Part shown: piece after piece, positions 37,901-46,681 of the stretch | Position numbering within the stretch: position 1 is the stretch's first letter | How the letters are laid out: each line of letters begins with the position of its first letter | Assembly: GCF_001620365.2 (NCBI RefSeq) | Contig: NZ_LQMT02000042.1 | Coordinates: 1 to 64,000 of the forward strand | Length of the DNA stretch: 64,000 bases | Reading direction: 5' to 3' | DNA from: Amycolatopsis keratiniphila subsp. keratiniphila | GTDB taxonomy: Bacteria; Actinomycetota; Actinomycetes; Mycobacteriales; Pseudonocardiaceae | Notes under the pieces: model-generated | Database searches by the model: none | The model's input: only the letters and a program-made list of their open reading frames with translations | Told to the model about the DNA's origin: nothing | Translations under genes and position numbers: made by a program

Positions 37901-38977
37901 ACGGGCATCCGTCTTGGCGAAGTCCTTCAGGAGCTCCCACGCGCTCGAGCCGTTGCTGCGCTCCATGTGCCGGGCGTACGTCTCGTGGATGGACGCCATG
38001 ATCACGTTCAGCCAGCCGAAATTCCGATTGGCCGAAAGGAATGCGCCCTCGAGCGTCCCCACCGGGTAGTCGACGGCGTCCGGGTCGACCAGGCTGCCCT
38101 TGATGTGGTCGACGTAGCTCTGCACGTCGGTCAGTTGGTTCGGCTCGATCGTGACCGAGCTCGCTCGGCGCAGATTCGGACCGATGTGGATCTGGTCGCG
38201 CATGCCCACGCTGCACAGCAGCAGAAAGTTCACGTCCGGATGCTGGTTCCGCCAGTTCTCGTGCTTGATGACCTCTGAGACCATCAGGAGGTACTCGTCG
38301 TCGACCTTGGTCTGCGTGTCCTCACGAAGGCCCCGCTTCAAGTCACCGGGCGTCTCGACCTCGTCGACGATGATCCAGAGGTGGTTCAGGCCAGCATCAC
38401 GCAAGACCTTCTTCGCATCGCGAAGCCGGTCCTCGAACGATCGCGTGTCGTCGTCGACGAGCGAGAGCGCCTTGAAGTTCACGCCCTTGGCCTGCATCGC
38501 AGCCTTGAGGTCCTCGTAGAGGTCCCGCGGCCCGCCAGCGGCGGGGTTGGCGTGCAACGTGTGCCGCAGGGCTTCGACCGCCAGGCGAGCCACCCACGTC
38601 GCAGCGTCGAGCTCGTCGTCGCACACGGTGCTGTAGCGGATGTAGAGCGGCAGGACCCCATCCTGCAGCGCCGGCTCGAGCACACGCGGCTTCTTGTCGG
38701 CCTGATGGAAGGGCGGGATGATGTATTCGTTCTTGTTGAGCAGCCACTGGTCAACGCGACCCGTCGCTTCCGCGATGAGCTCGTAGCCAAGCCGCGTCTT
38801 GCCCAGACCCCAGTCGCCGAACGCGATGAAGAAGCCGGCGATGTCATTCGCGGCACCGTCCCAGAAGGACCGGCGGAACTGGTGGAGTGCGTTGAACACC
38901 TGGTTCTGGCCCACCATGGAAAAGGAAGGCGGATAGAGTGCGACCCCTTTGGCGGCCCACGGCTTGGTGATGGTCAT
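34898..38977 (-). CDS. Large P-loop ATPase of unknown family (gene 12)
   Basis: The protein has 1359 residues, ATG 38977 in an ATGA overlap. Walker A GDWGLGKT is at residues 54-61 and Walker B IIVDE at 202-206, giving an AAA/STAND-like N-terminal ~400 residues. The remaining ~950 residues have no domain that I recognise and include long helical stretches near the C-terminus. Size and position recall the large ATPases of BREX-like systems (BrxC/PglY), but I see no sequence match. It is probably the mechanical or signalling core of the system. Confidence 0.8.
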   Translation of the reverse strand: MTITKPWAAKGVALYPPSFSMVGQNQVFNALHQFRRSFWDGAANDIAGFFIAFGDWGLGKTRLGYELIAEATGRVDQWLLNKNEYIIPPFHQADKKPRVLEPALQDGVLPLYIRYSTVCDDELDAATWVARLAVEALRHTLHANPAAGGPRDLYEDLKAAMQAKGVNFKALSLVDDDTRSFEDRLRDAKKVLRDAGLNHLWIIVDEVETPGDLKRGLREDTQTKVDDEYLLMVSEVIKHENWRNQHPDVNFLLLCSVGMRDQIHIGPNLRRASSVTIEPNQLTDVQSYVDHIKGSLVDPDAVDYPVGTLEGAFLSANRNFGWLNVIMASIHETYARHMERSNGSSAWELLKDFAKTDARAKHIFNDDAVLPLLGTVTGVPKQELERLVYGQLPAPVGGAAKAALTEEMADALLAHEVAGRGHAFAKLFQVHIDERALANELTRPEFGFKAKEGKTDTYFTPNCEVSVVGLLEALRAFSVAVGGAPGATGDFVVYADVEQWGEQLAALYPREGIEFAAESLHRIFSKPEYRVDGTRFIGMSFRLWREFNKLLISAAESVRFFRDGKYEAPLDEYVRGVSQTKAKRGTAICLGIAKLLDDHIKDEDTRQISGLKNVPHKAFTSAFGSPSLDGLRVTPDGRCTVVYCLDAQETLDKLRGYVGLERVHPILVLFPAGADVASFEQQLDASPALRRCVLTRRLVSQEEEFLLKYSGRGFAYNAHQARLSKVAKGLEGSYRDEWQAKSREWANGLRKTGYLLAPIWSRKTGNNTADFAKGYRYMLAKDCSLDAASDTAGGPLNNVEFENSRQAAKRNIDAPAAWKYGDLLGVLTTDGSLLPKVPRCFFALLQELKTQSAVSKLANSFFFAVPDSEMKALQQLEQILEVLIGIGLVRKKNDLYKAVDRTMLESRRQSASTWLEGECKDAIKTLTDLFPTQASILLSNSYPTAKQRLVTAEKQIQQVTSDHLTADIDCLTEGSLKTVVAQVLDIEECILGVCPLEIGETTLHFDCSPARILSYESRYSKLSLWERVAFLTWLKKTFLEIRDEMIEEIDQLLGESATLDEAEDHPFPVAPVTLPLKAIKSELENAVKGPAAAGTQTRMATIPVASYTLMIDQYLVNSQYEHAWKRMDALKDLISKERPGSFFAQFKKLHEQWAKAVKDYKAATSAWQSLGDFMADAPQLVQSSLNPLKHEVQKFCGLVEGGLKQQVQSLIDQVPETELLKSLETEVVATGQAVQGLPQQVTEKLDELKTGLRQVIRQKELRALNRVLRANGKPAKAEPTPAATFGTTKARYEAFNGQVSQEGAGFFEGAGTDVHFGLWVDISGDLEAGSYNEDQHPDHADAIRELKEMKLIRSKLELR

Positions 38978-40149
38978 CGGTCTTCTCCCTGCATCTCCCT
39001 GGAGGAACCCATGGGGGTCTGCTCCGCAGTCTCGACGTTCATGGTCTTGTGGACGGGCGTGAACTCGATGCGGACGCGACGTGCGCCGGGCTCACCGAAC
39101 AGCCCTCGTCCCATGCGGGGCTGTCCTGCGTGGCGGTCGAGCAATCGCAGTTGCTCGTGGTACATCGCCGTCCGGATGTAGCTGTCGAGGACGACGGCTC
39201 GATCCTCGTCCGGCGCCTGTAGGAGCTCTCCGAAGCGTTCGCCGAGCTGACTCACGATGAGAAACCCCTCGGAGTCAGCGCAATCGCGAAGCGCCCGCGC
39301 GAACGCCTCGTCGTCAGTCAACCGCACGGGCGCTGTTCCCTCGAATCCGAGCTCGAGAAGGTTCTCCACCGCCAGCGCACCAGCGAGTCCACCGGCGTCC
39401 AGGCCCCAGGTCGAGGGACCACCTTCGAAGGCTCGGATGTGGAAGAACACGGCCAGGGCCTTCTTGAGCGCGGTCGGGAGGTCGTTCGTCGAGGGTGCTC
39501 CACCCTGGACGCCCTCCCACACGACCGCCGCGGTTTCGCCCAGAGCCGAAAGGTCAGCGCGCCAACGCGGCCCGAGGGCGAGCTCGGCGTTGTGGCGCAG
39601 CAGCGTGTTGAAGCCGTCGCAGTTGCGCTGAGCGATCTCGAGGACATCGCCCTCGGGCGACGTGAGCGACAACGCGCCCGTGGGAACGCCACCCGGCGCC
39701 TCGACTCCCAGTCGCCAGCCCGCAAGGCAAAGCCCGATCACCAAGCGCGTGCGAGGATCTCGTCGAAGCAGCTGCTTGGCGAGGGCGCGAGCCCAGTCGA
39801 CGTCAGCGGCCGCCTCGCGAAACGCCTTCCCCAGTTCCACACCTTCCGCGGTGGCCCGGAGGCCCTTGTCGACCCGCTCGAAGAGGCTGATCCCGTTGAT
39901 GCGGTAGCGGGCGCCGCTGCGCTCCATCCCGTACGTGTTGATGACGCCGTCGGTCCCCTTGCCGCGCGGCGCCCCGCCCTTGAACTCCATCGTGGAAGCG
40001 ATGTCGAAGACCACGCGCTCGAGATCGGCCCGTGAATAGACGCGGCCTGGCTCGGCACGGGACGCCGCCTCCGGGTACTCCTGGATGCGAGCCGCCTCGC
40101 TCCATAGAAACAGCTTGGGGAGCGCGATGCGCACCAACGGCGTGTTCAT
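38974..40149 (-). CDS. Unknown operon protein (gene 11)
   Basis: The protein has 391 residues from ATG 40149 (ATGA overlap with the EVE gene stop); a longer frame runs into the neighbour and is a shadow. No domain is recognised. It starts MNTPLVRIALPKLFLWSEAAR and contains VVFDIASTMEFKGG and a long helical body; no signal or membrane segment is seen. Position directly before the big ATPase suggests a partner or adaptor. Confidence 0.6.
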   Translation of the reverse strand: MNTPLVRIALPKLFLWSEAARIQEYPEAASRAEPGRVYSRADLERVVFDIASTMEFKGGAPRGKGTDGVINTYGMERSGARYRINGISLFERVDKGLRATAEGVELGKAFREAAADVDWARALAKQLLRRDPRTRLVIGLCLAGWRLGVEAPGGVPTGALSLTSPEGDVLEIAQRNCDGFNTLLRHNAELALGPRWRADLSALGETAAVVWEGVQGGAPSTNDLPTALKKALAVFFHIRAFEGGPSTWGLDAGGLAGALAVENLLELGFEGTAPVRLTDDEAFARALRDCADSEGFLIVSQLGERFGELLQAPDEDRAVVLDSYIRTAMYHEQLRLLDRHAGQPRMGRGLFGEPGARRVRIEFTPVHKTMNVETAEQTPMGSSREMQGEDR

Positions 40150-42152
40150 GCCTGTCCTCCGTGGAGAGCCGCCAGGAACTGCGACAGGCGAACGCGGTAG
40201 GGCTTTTCGCCCCGGTTCTGCAGGTGTCCCGGATGAGCCTTGATCTTGGATTGGTAGTCGTCGGTCAGACGCAGCACGTCGCCGTCGCGCTCGAACACAT
40301 CGAGCAGTTCGAGGTTCTTCAACATCACGTGGACGGCGCTCGCCCAGAGCGAATCCTGGGTGCTGGCCCCCACCGGCCAGTAGCCGACCTGCTCGAGCAT
40401 CGAGCGGACGTGCCGCCACAGAGGGCCCCGCCCAGCGCCGTCGAGCTCGAGATGCGCCACACCTCCACCGACGTGGATCAGCGCCGCCACATCGCCCGCC
40501 AGGCCGGAGAACAGACGGTGAACCTCTAACTGAAGGAGCGCCGCCGCGACGGGGTGTTGGAAGAGTCGCTCTGCGGCGGCCTCGCGACCGAGCGCGGCGG
40601 CAGGCTCCCACTCGCCGTGGCGACAGAGCGGTAGGCCGGCGACGACGTAGCTCCGGGTCATCACGTCGGTGCGCTCCATCTTGCCGATCAGCACCTGGCC
40701 GTCGTCGGCCACGAGCAGCTCCACGGTGCTGAGGAGCAACGGGCGCTTCCAGCTTCGACGGAGCTGCGTGCTGAGCGGCCCCTCCGACGACTTCGACGCC
40801 GCGTCGGCGCTCCAGGACTGCTGCTCCGAAAGGAACTCGGGCTCTCGAATCAAATCCCCGATCACCTTCGGCGGAAGCTGAGCGAACAGGTCGAGTCGCT
40901 CCGAGGCCCCCACGTCGCGCGGCTCGCGGATAGGCACGCTCAGGTAGGCGTGCGTCTTCTGATCGCCGCCGTGGGGCTGCGTCAGGTGCCAATGTCCGAA
41001 CCGTGCCCAGACGTGCTCCTCGAGCTCCGGAATCGGCTCCGGGGCGTGTCGCCGGAGATGCTCGCCCATGAAGCGCGCCGCGAGTCGGGTGGTGAACGCG
41101 GACGGGCCCGCGTCTCCGTCGATGAGGTGAAGGAAGAGCGGGGTGACCACGTATGCCTCGGGACGACGCGCCAGCAGCGAGTCGAGCCAGTCGCTCAGGT
41201 GCGCCACATGCAGCCCGAGGTCTTCCAGATCACCCGGCGTGAGCTCGCCGAGGGTGGCGAGATGCGCGAGCAGCTGGCGATTGCGGTCGAGGGGTGAGAC
41301 CTGCTTCGCCTTCTTCGACGTCTTGGCCTTCGAGCCCTTCGGCGCGTCAGGCTTGTTGTGGATCGGCGGGGGATCGTCGCCCGGTCGGTAGAGGCGAAGG
41401 CGCGCCCAGTCGTCGTCGACGCGGAAGAGGAGGTCGTGTTCTGGCGCCGCGTTGTAGTGGACGCGACTGCGGGAGTTAGTCGTGTACTTCTCGACGTGGC
41501 ACTGAACGGTGATCGGTTTGAAGAGCGGGTAGTTCGCTGCGAACCAGCTTGTGATCTCGTCCCGGGAGTGCTCCTCTCCATCGGCGAACGTCTCGGTAAC
41601 GAAGCGCTCAAGCAGCTCGTTGCAGCTTTCGTCGTAGATCTTGCCTGCCCTAGCCCGCTTCATCGCCCACGTGAGAACCTCACGCGTCGGCTCGTGGGTC
41701 TCCTCGGTAGGCAGGAGCGGTCGCAACAGCTCCCACGCGTCAGCGTCGACGGGAAAGTTGGTGCCGTTCGGCTGCCGGAGGATCATCAGGTTGTCCAGCC
41801 CCTCCGTGGCCGCGATGGCGGTCTTGAGGAGCGGGTTGCCGAGGAACCGCTTCTCGATCGCGAGCACGACGCGGGGCTCGGTCGTGGCTCCGCGGCTCGG
41901 GTCCGCCCAGAACGCCGCATCGTCGCCATCGGACTTCCGATCCGCGACGCCCTCCACGACACGAGTCTGGGCGTAGATGCCCGCGTGGTCTCCCGACATC
42001 CAGAGCAGGACGATGTCGCCGACGTGGATGCGGTCCTTGTACCGGTTGGTCAGGAACTGCATCCGGTCGATGTGCTGGAGGGCCTCGAGGATCCGGTAGA
42101 ACTTGGGATTGGCCTGGAAGATCCAGACCCTTGGTTCTTTCACATCGGTCAC
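40146..42152 (-). CDS. EVE-domain protein, possible modified-base reader (gene 10)
   Basis: The protein has 668 residues. Residues ~8-145 form an EVE (PUA-like) domain: PRVWIFQANPKFYRILEAL, IHVGDIVLLWMSGDHAGIYA. EVE domains bind modified bases in nucleic acid and are enriched in defence loci. A DUF7226-like helical domain follows (AGKIYDESCNELLERF ... FKPITVQCHVEKYTTNSRSR). The C-terminal ~170 residues resemble the C-terminus of gene 8. I place the start at GTG 42152, which gives the operon's usual GTGA overlap with gene 9; a further ATG at 42209 is less likely. Confidence 0.75.
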   Translation of the reverse strand: MTDVKEPRVWIFQANPKFYRILEALQHIDRMQFLTNRYKDRIHVGDIVLLWMSGDHAGIYAQTRVVEGVADRKSDGDDAAFWADPSRGATTEPRVVLAIEKRFLGNPLLKTAIAATEGLDNLMILRQPNGTNFPVDADAWELLRPLLPTEETHEPTREVLTWAMKRARAGKIYDESCNELLERFVTETFADGEEHSRDEITSWFAANYPLFKPITVQCHVEKYTTNSRSRVHYNAAPEHDLLFRVDDDWARLRLYRPGDDPPPIHNKPDAPKGSKAKTSKKAKQVSPLDRNRQLLAHLATLGELTPGDLEDLGLHVAHLSDWLDSLLARRPEAYVVTPLFLHLIDGDAGPSAFTTRLAARFMGEHLRRHAPEPIPELEEHVWARFGHWHLTQPHGGDQKTHAYLSVPIREPRDVGASERLDLFAQLPPKVIGDLIREPEFLSEQQSWSADAASKSSEGPLSTQLRRSWKRPLLLSTVELLVADDGQVLIGKMERTDVMTRSYVVAGLPLCRHGEWEPAAALGREAAAERLFQHPVAAALLQLEVHRLFSGLAGDVAALIHVGGGVAHLELDGAGRGPLWRHVRSMLEQVGYWPVGASTQDSLWASAVHVMLKNLELLDVFERDGDVLRLTDDYQSKIKAHPGHLQNRGEKPYRVRLSQFLAALHGGQA

Positions 42153-42412
42153 GGCAGCGACCTCGGCCGAGGTGACCTCAGCGATGGCGCCTCCGATGAG
42201 CTCGAACATCCCTTGTCACCTCGAACGAAACGGGCGTCCCGCGTCATGTCTCGATGCAGCGAAAACCACGGCGTCTTGCGATCGTCACTCACGGCGAACT
42301 CATCCGAATGGAGCTCCGCCAGCGCCGCCCACACCTCGCCCCGGTAGTGGAAGGCCCGCCGCGGCTGGCTGCGCATCCAGTCGAATGCCAGGTCGGCCTT
42401 GCAAGGCCTCAT
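42149..42412 (-). CDS. Small winged-helix-like operon protein (gene 9)
   Basis: The product has 87 residues from ATG 42412 (ATGA overlap with gene 8) to a stop that overlaps GTG 42152 of the EVE gene. The conserved-looking core RGEVWAALAELHSDEFAVSD, then TPWFSLHRDMTRDARFVRGD, fits a small winged-helix (HTH) fold. The double overlap supports it as a real gene. It may bind DNA or bridge its neighbours. Confidence 0.6.
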   Translation of the reverse strand: MRPCKADLAFDWMRSQPRRAFHYRGEVWAALAELHSDEFAVSDDRKTPWFSLHRDMTRDARFVRGDKGCSSSSEAPSLRSPRPRSLP

Positions 42413-43635
42413 GCGGCACCTCCCTCCGACGCCCGCCGTGCGAGCTCCTCGACCGTGCGCTCCTGCAGCTTCTTGCCGGGCCGGAACACGGTGCGCAGAC
42501 GTGCCGCCATCAGTGACGACTGGTAGTCGTCGTCGAGCACCAGGAGCTCGTCCTGGTGACGCAGGATTCGAAGCTCGAGGAGGTTCCGGAGCAGGTTGCC
42601 CATGAGCTCGTCGGAGACTCGGCCGTCGACGAGGCCGAAGGGTGTGTAGCCCTGCGCGTGAACGAGGTCGCCGAGCAGCTCGGCCACGCGGCCGACCCCG
42701 CGGGAGCCCACGAGCACCGAGACGTCGTGCAGGCAGCCGGACGCGGGCACGTAGAGTTCCACGGTGGGCATCATCGACGCTGGCGAACGCCAGGCGCAGA
42801 TGCCCAGGTGGATCATCGCGGCGTAGAACGGGTGCTCCACCACAGCATCACGGAGATGTTCGAGGAGCACTTCGTTGAGCGGCGCGTCCTCGTCGAACAT
42901 GCGCTGGCCACGCGCATCGACGATCGGGGCGCCGCTCAACACGCCGAAGCGCTGCGTGTTCCACGGCTGCGGAATAGAGGCGCTGCCAAGTCCGAAGCCG
43001 TTCTCTCGCTTGAGCGGCAGCGGACGCAGCACCGCAGCGGTCTCGACGGCGATGGGCAGCGTCACGCAGGCGGGTCCGAAGCGCCGCAGCGCGAACTCGA
43101 AGAGTTCCTTCGGACGTGCGGAGTGTCCGAGTGCGTAGCTGTCCCAGTCGGCGAACGGCCGCGAACGCTCGGGAAGGTCGGCCAAGCGGGCCTCGAGCTC
43201 CGTGGGCGCGAGATCGACTAGGCGCTTGCCGCCCTCCAGAGGTGTGAGGAAGGCGTTGAGTTCGGCCAGCAGCGGCGCGAGGTCGCCTTTCGTCCACTCC
43301 TCGAGCTCCACGGTCATGCCCGCGCGGCCGGCATCGACCAGCCCCTCGACGAGGATGCAGAGCAGGTAGGCGCGGTACTCGCGGACCGCGAAGCACAGAC
43401 GACGCCCGACCTGTTGCACGTCGCACTCGAGGAGGTGCACGAAGGGTGGCGTCAGGTGCCAGGCCACCGGACGACCGTGCTTGTCGTGGACCGCCTCGAG
43501 GGCGCCTGCGTTCTCGAACACCGAGACCCACGGCCCAGCGCGGAGGCCCGCGGCCTCATAGGCCGACACCTCGCCCCACTGGGCAAGATGCTTGAAGAGC
43601 GCGCCCGCGTCGCTCGGGTGGGCAGGGAGGCTCAT
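42409..43635 (-). CDS. Unknown operon protein sharing its C-terminal domain with the EVE protein (gene 8)
   Basis: The protein has 408 residues from ATG 43635 (ATGA overlap). The N-terminus looks like a winged helix (DAGALFKHLAQWGEVSAYEAAGL). The C-terminal ~160 residues (VEHPFYAAMIHLG... to NLLELRILRHQDELLVLDDDY) align by eye with the end of gene 10 (FQHPVAAALLQLE... NLELLDVFERDGDVLRLTDDY). A shared domain suggests the two assemble or bind a common partner. The family is unknown to me. Confidence 0.65.
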   Translation of the reverse strand: MSLPAHPSDAGALFKHLAQWGEVSAYEAAGLRAGPWVSVFENAGALEAVHDKHGRPVAWHLTPPFVHLLECDVQQVGRRLCFAVREYRAYLLCILVEGLVDAGRAGMTVELEEWTKGDLAPLLAELNAFLTPLEGGKRLVDLAPTELEARLADLPERSRPFADWDSYALGHSARPKELFEFALRRFGPACVTLPIAVETAAVLRPLPLKRENGFGLGSASIPQPWNTQRFGVLSGAPIVDARGQRMFDEDAPLNEVLLEHLRDAVVEHPFYAAMIHLGICAWRSPASMMPTVELYVPASGCLHDVSVLVGSRGVGRVAELLGDLVHAQGYTPFGLVDGRVSDELMGNLLRNLLELRILRHQDELLVLDDDYQSSLMAARLRTVFRPGKKLQERTVEELARRASEGGAA

Positions 43636-45224
43636 GCCGTAGCCTCCATGACGAGTCCACAGGCTGCTCGCGCGCTCTCGGCTGCGGCCCACCGGCGGAA
43701 GTTCGTCGTCGCCTCACGGGAGCGCAGGACGATCCACTGCTCCGGCTTCTTCGGATCCTTCCCGATGCTCCAGTCCCAGCCCGACCATCCGTTGGCGGCG
43801 TACTGCTCACTGCAGGGAGCCAGCCTCCAGTCGGGCAGCCGGAGCGCCTCGAGATCGCCGATCATCTCGGACGGCGTCTGGTATCGGGCGGCGGGGTCGG
43901 GCGCGACCGCCTTGTTGATGATGCGCGCCAGGCTCTTGGGCACGTATGGCTGCATCCGCCCGAAGGAGATCACGCCCTTTCCAGACGCGGCCCGGGCCAG
44001 CGCACGGTCGACCACCTTTTGCCTGTCGAAATCGTCGACACCGCCGCCCGATGCCCTCGCCAGGTCGCGAAGCTCCTTCCTCGCCTCGCGGTCCAGGTAG
44101 GCGTCGTCGTTGTACGGCAGAGGGCCGTGCACCATCTCGGAGAGCACCAGGCCAACCTGGTAGAGGTCCGACCGCACGTCGTAGCGGCTCGGCGTCGCCC
44201 ATCCTTCGGCCGGCACGTAAAGCGCGCTGTGGCGCGAGGCGGTCACACTCGCACTCGCATGAGCCAGTCGCGCGACCGACCCGAAGTCGGTGATCTTCGG
44301 CCAGATGCGCCCGTGTCGCTGCGAGATCAGCACGTTCGCGGGCTTGATGTCCCGGTGAACGAGGAGCGCCTGGTGAAGCTGCGCGAGCCCGTGGAGTATG
44401 CCGATCGCCGCGCAGACGGCCTCCATCATCGGGAGCGGCCCGCCGCTCAGCCGCGAGAGGATGCTGCCGCCAACGACATACTCCATGGCAATGAGGACGA
44501 AGTCGTCGCCGAGGCGCTGCGCGTCGTGGACGCGTACGAGGTTGTTTCCGTTGCCCTCTGTCCTGGTCGCCTCCACGAGCAGGCGCGGCTCCGCGAAGAG
44601 GCCGCCGCTCGGATCGGGGTACAGGACCTTCAGGAACACCGGCAGGTTGAGGGGTACGTGGTGCGCACGGAAGGCGTACGCATTCGCGCCCTCGGTGTTC
44701 TCCGACTCGAGCCTGTATTTCCCGGTCGCAGCGATGAGCTGCTCGATGTCCTGAAGGGTCTTGCTCATTCGCCGAGCCCCCCACCACGCGACGAGCACCG
44801 CGTCTCGCCAGGTCTTCGGCTTGAAGTCCGCAGCGCCGTTCAACACGTCCTCGGGAGAAGCAGACGCGATGGAGGCGAATCGCTTCTGCTGTGCGCGGAG
44901 AGATTGCGGCGAGACAAGGTCAACGGCCAGCTCGAGCTCAGCGCCCACTAGTCGGACGATCCCCTCTGCTTTGACGCGCGAGGCCGACGGCCCTCGGAAC
45001 TGCGAGGAGCCGGCCTGCAGGACGCAGATTCGCTCTACTACCTGCTCGGCCAGGAAGGTCGAGAGCAGCCTTCGAAGGCTCACCAGCGCGTGCCCCTCAC
45101 ACGCGTCGGCGGGCAGCTTCTGTGACGTGGACGGGAGCGGCAGAATCCGGGGTAGGGCCTGGGTGCCATGGAGGAGCGCCCACTTGAAGTCGGTCGAGCT
45201 GGGAGCGATGCCGAGGACCTTCAT
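43632..45224 (-). CDS. RNase-H-like domain fused to Ser/Thr kinase (gene 7)
   Basis: The protein has 530 residues from ATG 45224 (ATGA overlap with hsdS); the longer open frame is a shadow. Residues 1-150 look like an RNase-H/DUF3010-type fold: MKVLGIAPSSTDFKWALL, then FRGPSASRVKAEGIVRLVG, then WRDAVLVAWWG. A kinase domain follows (~165-460): Lys199 in VFLKV, HRDIKPAN (290-297), DFG (313-315). The glycine loop is weak but the catalytic residues are intact. The fusion could couple nucleic-acid recognition to phosphorylation. Confidence 0.8.
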   Translation of the reverse strand: MKVLGIAPSSTDFKWALLHGTQALPRILPLPSTSQKLPADACEGHALVSLRRLLSTFLAEQVVERICVLQAGSSQFRGPSASRVKAEGIVRLVGAELELAVDLVSPQSLRAQQKRFASIASASPEDVLNGAADFKPKTWRDAVLVAWWGARRMSKTLQDIEQLIAATGKYRLESENTEGANAYAFRAHHVPLNLPVFLKVLYPDPSGGLFAEPRLLVEATRTEGNGNNLVRVHDAQRLGDDFVLIAMEYVVGGSILSRLSGGPLPMMEAVCAAIGILHGLAQLHQALLVHRDIKPANVLISQRHGRIWPKITDFGSVARLAHASASVTASRHSALYVPAEGWATPSRYDVRSDLYQVGLVLSEMVHGPLPYNDDAYLDREARKELRDLARASGGGVDDFDRQKVVDRALARAASGKGVISFGRMQPYVPKSLARIINKAVAPDPAARYQTPSEMIGDLEALRLPDWRLAPCSEQYAANGWSGWDWSIGKDPKKPEQWIVLRSREATTNFRRWAAAESARAACGLVMEATA

Positions 45225-46681
45225 GCGTCGTCCTCCGCCAGCTCCGGAATGTCGTCCGCGGTCGGTGGCTTGAGCGTTCCGGCGAGGATCGCCTTCACGT
45301 CGAGTGTGCCCTCGATCAGGGCCTCGACGTCGGCCTTGGCCTGGTCGACCAGATCGACCGCGGTCTGCAACAAGGTCGTGCGTCTGAGCTCCCGCGCTCC
45401 CAGGCTCTTGCGGGTCTCCAACTTCGCCCCGGGGATCCAGATCTGCGGCAGCACAGATTCCTCGATGGCCGGATACGCCGAGCCGGTGTTGCACCGCATC
45501 AGCTGAGCCGTGGAAGCCGGGTGGCGGAGCACCGCCAACAGGAAGAACGCGTCCGTCTTGCTGGCGGGCCGCACAACTGCGAAGCCGGTCGTAGCGACCG
45601 CACCATCGAGCCAGTCCGGCACGAGTCCTACCGCACCCCGGTTCGGCCTCACGGTCGAGGCGAGCACGTCGAAGCCACGAAGGAGCTTGCGCGCACGGCT
45701 CGGCGCGTTCTTGACCGGTACTTCGGAGTGGGACACGTGGCCCGTCGAGGAGTCGACGTTGGAGATCTCGATGTAGCGGAACGTGCTCTGGCCGTGGGCT
45801 CCCGGTGACCACCGATCCGAGGAGAGACTCGCGACCTTGCCGAGTTCAACGAAAGCAGGATTCCGGCGCAGCCAATCCGTGAGCGTGATGAAGTGGCGCT
45901 GGTGGTACCAAGCATCCAGCCGCGAGCCGTCGATCTCCGCGGGCGCAATCATTGTAGTGAGCGACGACAGCGCGTCATGAGGACAGCCCTCATAGAGCGT
46001 CGCTAGTTCCGTGCCGAGTTTCTCACGCTCCTGAGAGGCGACAGCGCGACAGCGCTCCGCCAAGTCGACCTTCGCGCCGATGTAATCCTGGATGCGACGG
46101 TCGGGAAGCGGTACGCGAACTGCACGGGTTGTCGCGAGATCCAGATGAGCCTGGACATTGCCCTTCTCAATGCGCCGAAACTGCAGGGCCCCGTAGTCAG
46201 AGTTCAGAAAGGCCACCACGAAGTAGGGGGATACGCGAGAACGCAGAGTGACCCCGATAACGTCCTGGGAGATGACGTAGCGTCGCGGGCCCGGGGGCAA
46301 CACAGCGGCGAGTCCGGTGCGGCCAGTCTTACTGATCACGAGGTCGCCTGGAGCGAAGTTCGCGGCTTGAAGACGATCCGCCTCACCCTCGGGCAAGCAA
46401 ACCAAACCGGAGCTATCGAGATAGAAGGCCCGGACGTTCGACATGCGGAGGAACGGAACCCCGGAGTTGACGAAGAGATTGGCCGGAACGGAAGATCCGA
46501 AGGGGCCACACGTGAGCCGCTCGGAGAAGCAGCCCAACGTGGACGCATCGTCGCGGGCCTCGAGAATTAGTTCGTTGGCAACGTAGTGGGGGCGGAAGTA
46601 GTCCGGCGACCAGCGTTCCCCACCAAGGAGCTCTGCCAGTGCGATCGGCTTCGTCGGGTGCAGAGCTTCGTAGAACCTCAT
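45221..46681 (-). CDS. hsdS: HsdS-like DNA specificity protein (gene 6)
   Basis: The protein has 486 residues; ATG 46681 overlaps the hsdM stop. It has two target-recognition-domain halves with the type I S pattern: LPEGEADRLQAANFAPGDLVISKTG and AVLPPGPRRYVISQDVIGV in the first, KVASLSSDRWSPGAHGQSTFRYIEISNVD in the second, each followed by a helical spacer. It should guide the upstream methylase to a bipartite target site. Confidence 0.85.
   Translation of the reverse strand: MRFYEALHPTKPIALAELLGGERWSPDYFRPHYVANELILEARDDASTLGCFSERLTCGPFGSSVPANLFVNSGVPFLRMSNVRAFYLDSSGLVCLPEGEADRLQAANFAPGDLVISKTGRTGLAAVLPPGPRRYVISQDVIGVTLRSRVSPYFVVAFLNSDYGALQFRRIEKGNVQAHLDLATTRAVRVPLPDRRIQDYIGAKVDLAERCRAVASQEREKLGTELATLYEGCPHDALSSLTTMIAPAEIDGSRLDAWYHQRHFITLTDWLRRNPAFVELGKVASLSSDRWSPGAHGQSTFRYIEISNVDSSTGHVSHSEVPVKNAPSRARKLLRGFDVLASTVRPNRGAVGLVPDWLDGAVATTGFAVVRPASKTDAFFLLAVLRHPASTAQLMRCNTGSAYPAIEESVLPQIWIPGAKLETRKSLGARELRRTTLLQTAVDLVDQAKADVEALIEGTLDVKAILAGTLKPPTADDIPELAEDDA

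Noticed and set aside
42153..42209. ATG 42209 as start of the EVE protein
   Set aside because: It lacks a properly spaced ribosome site, while GTG 42152 gives the operon's regular 4-base overlap and fits the EVE domain start.
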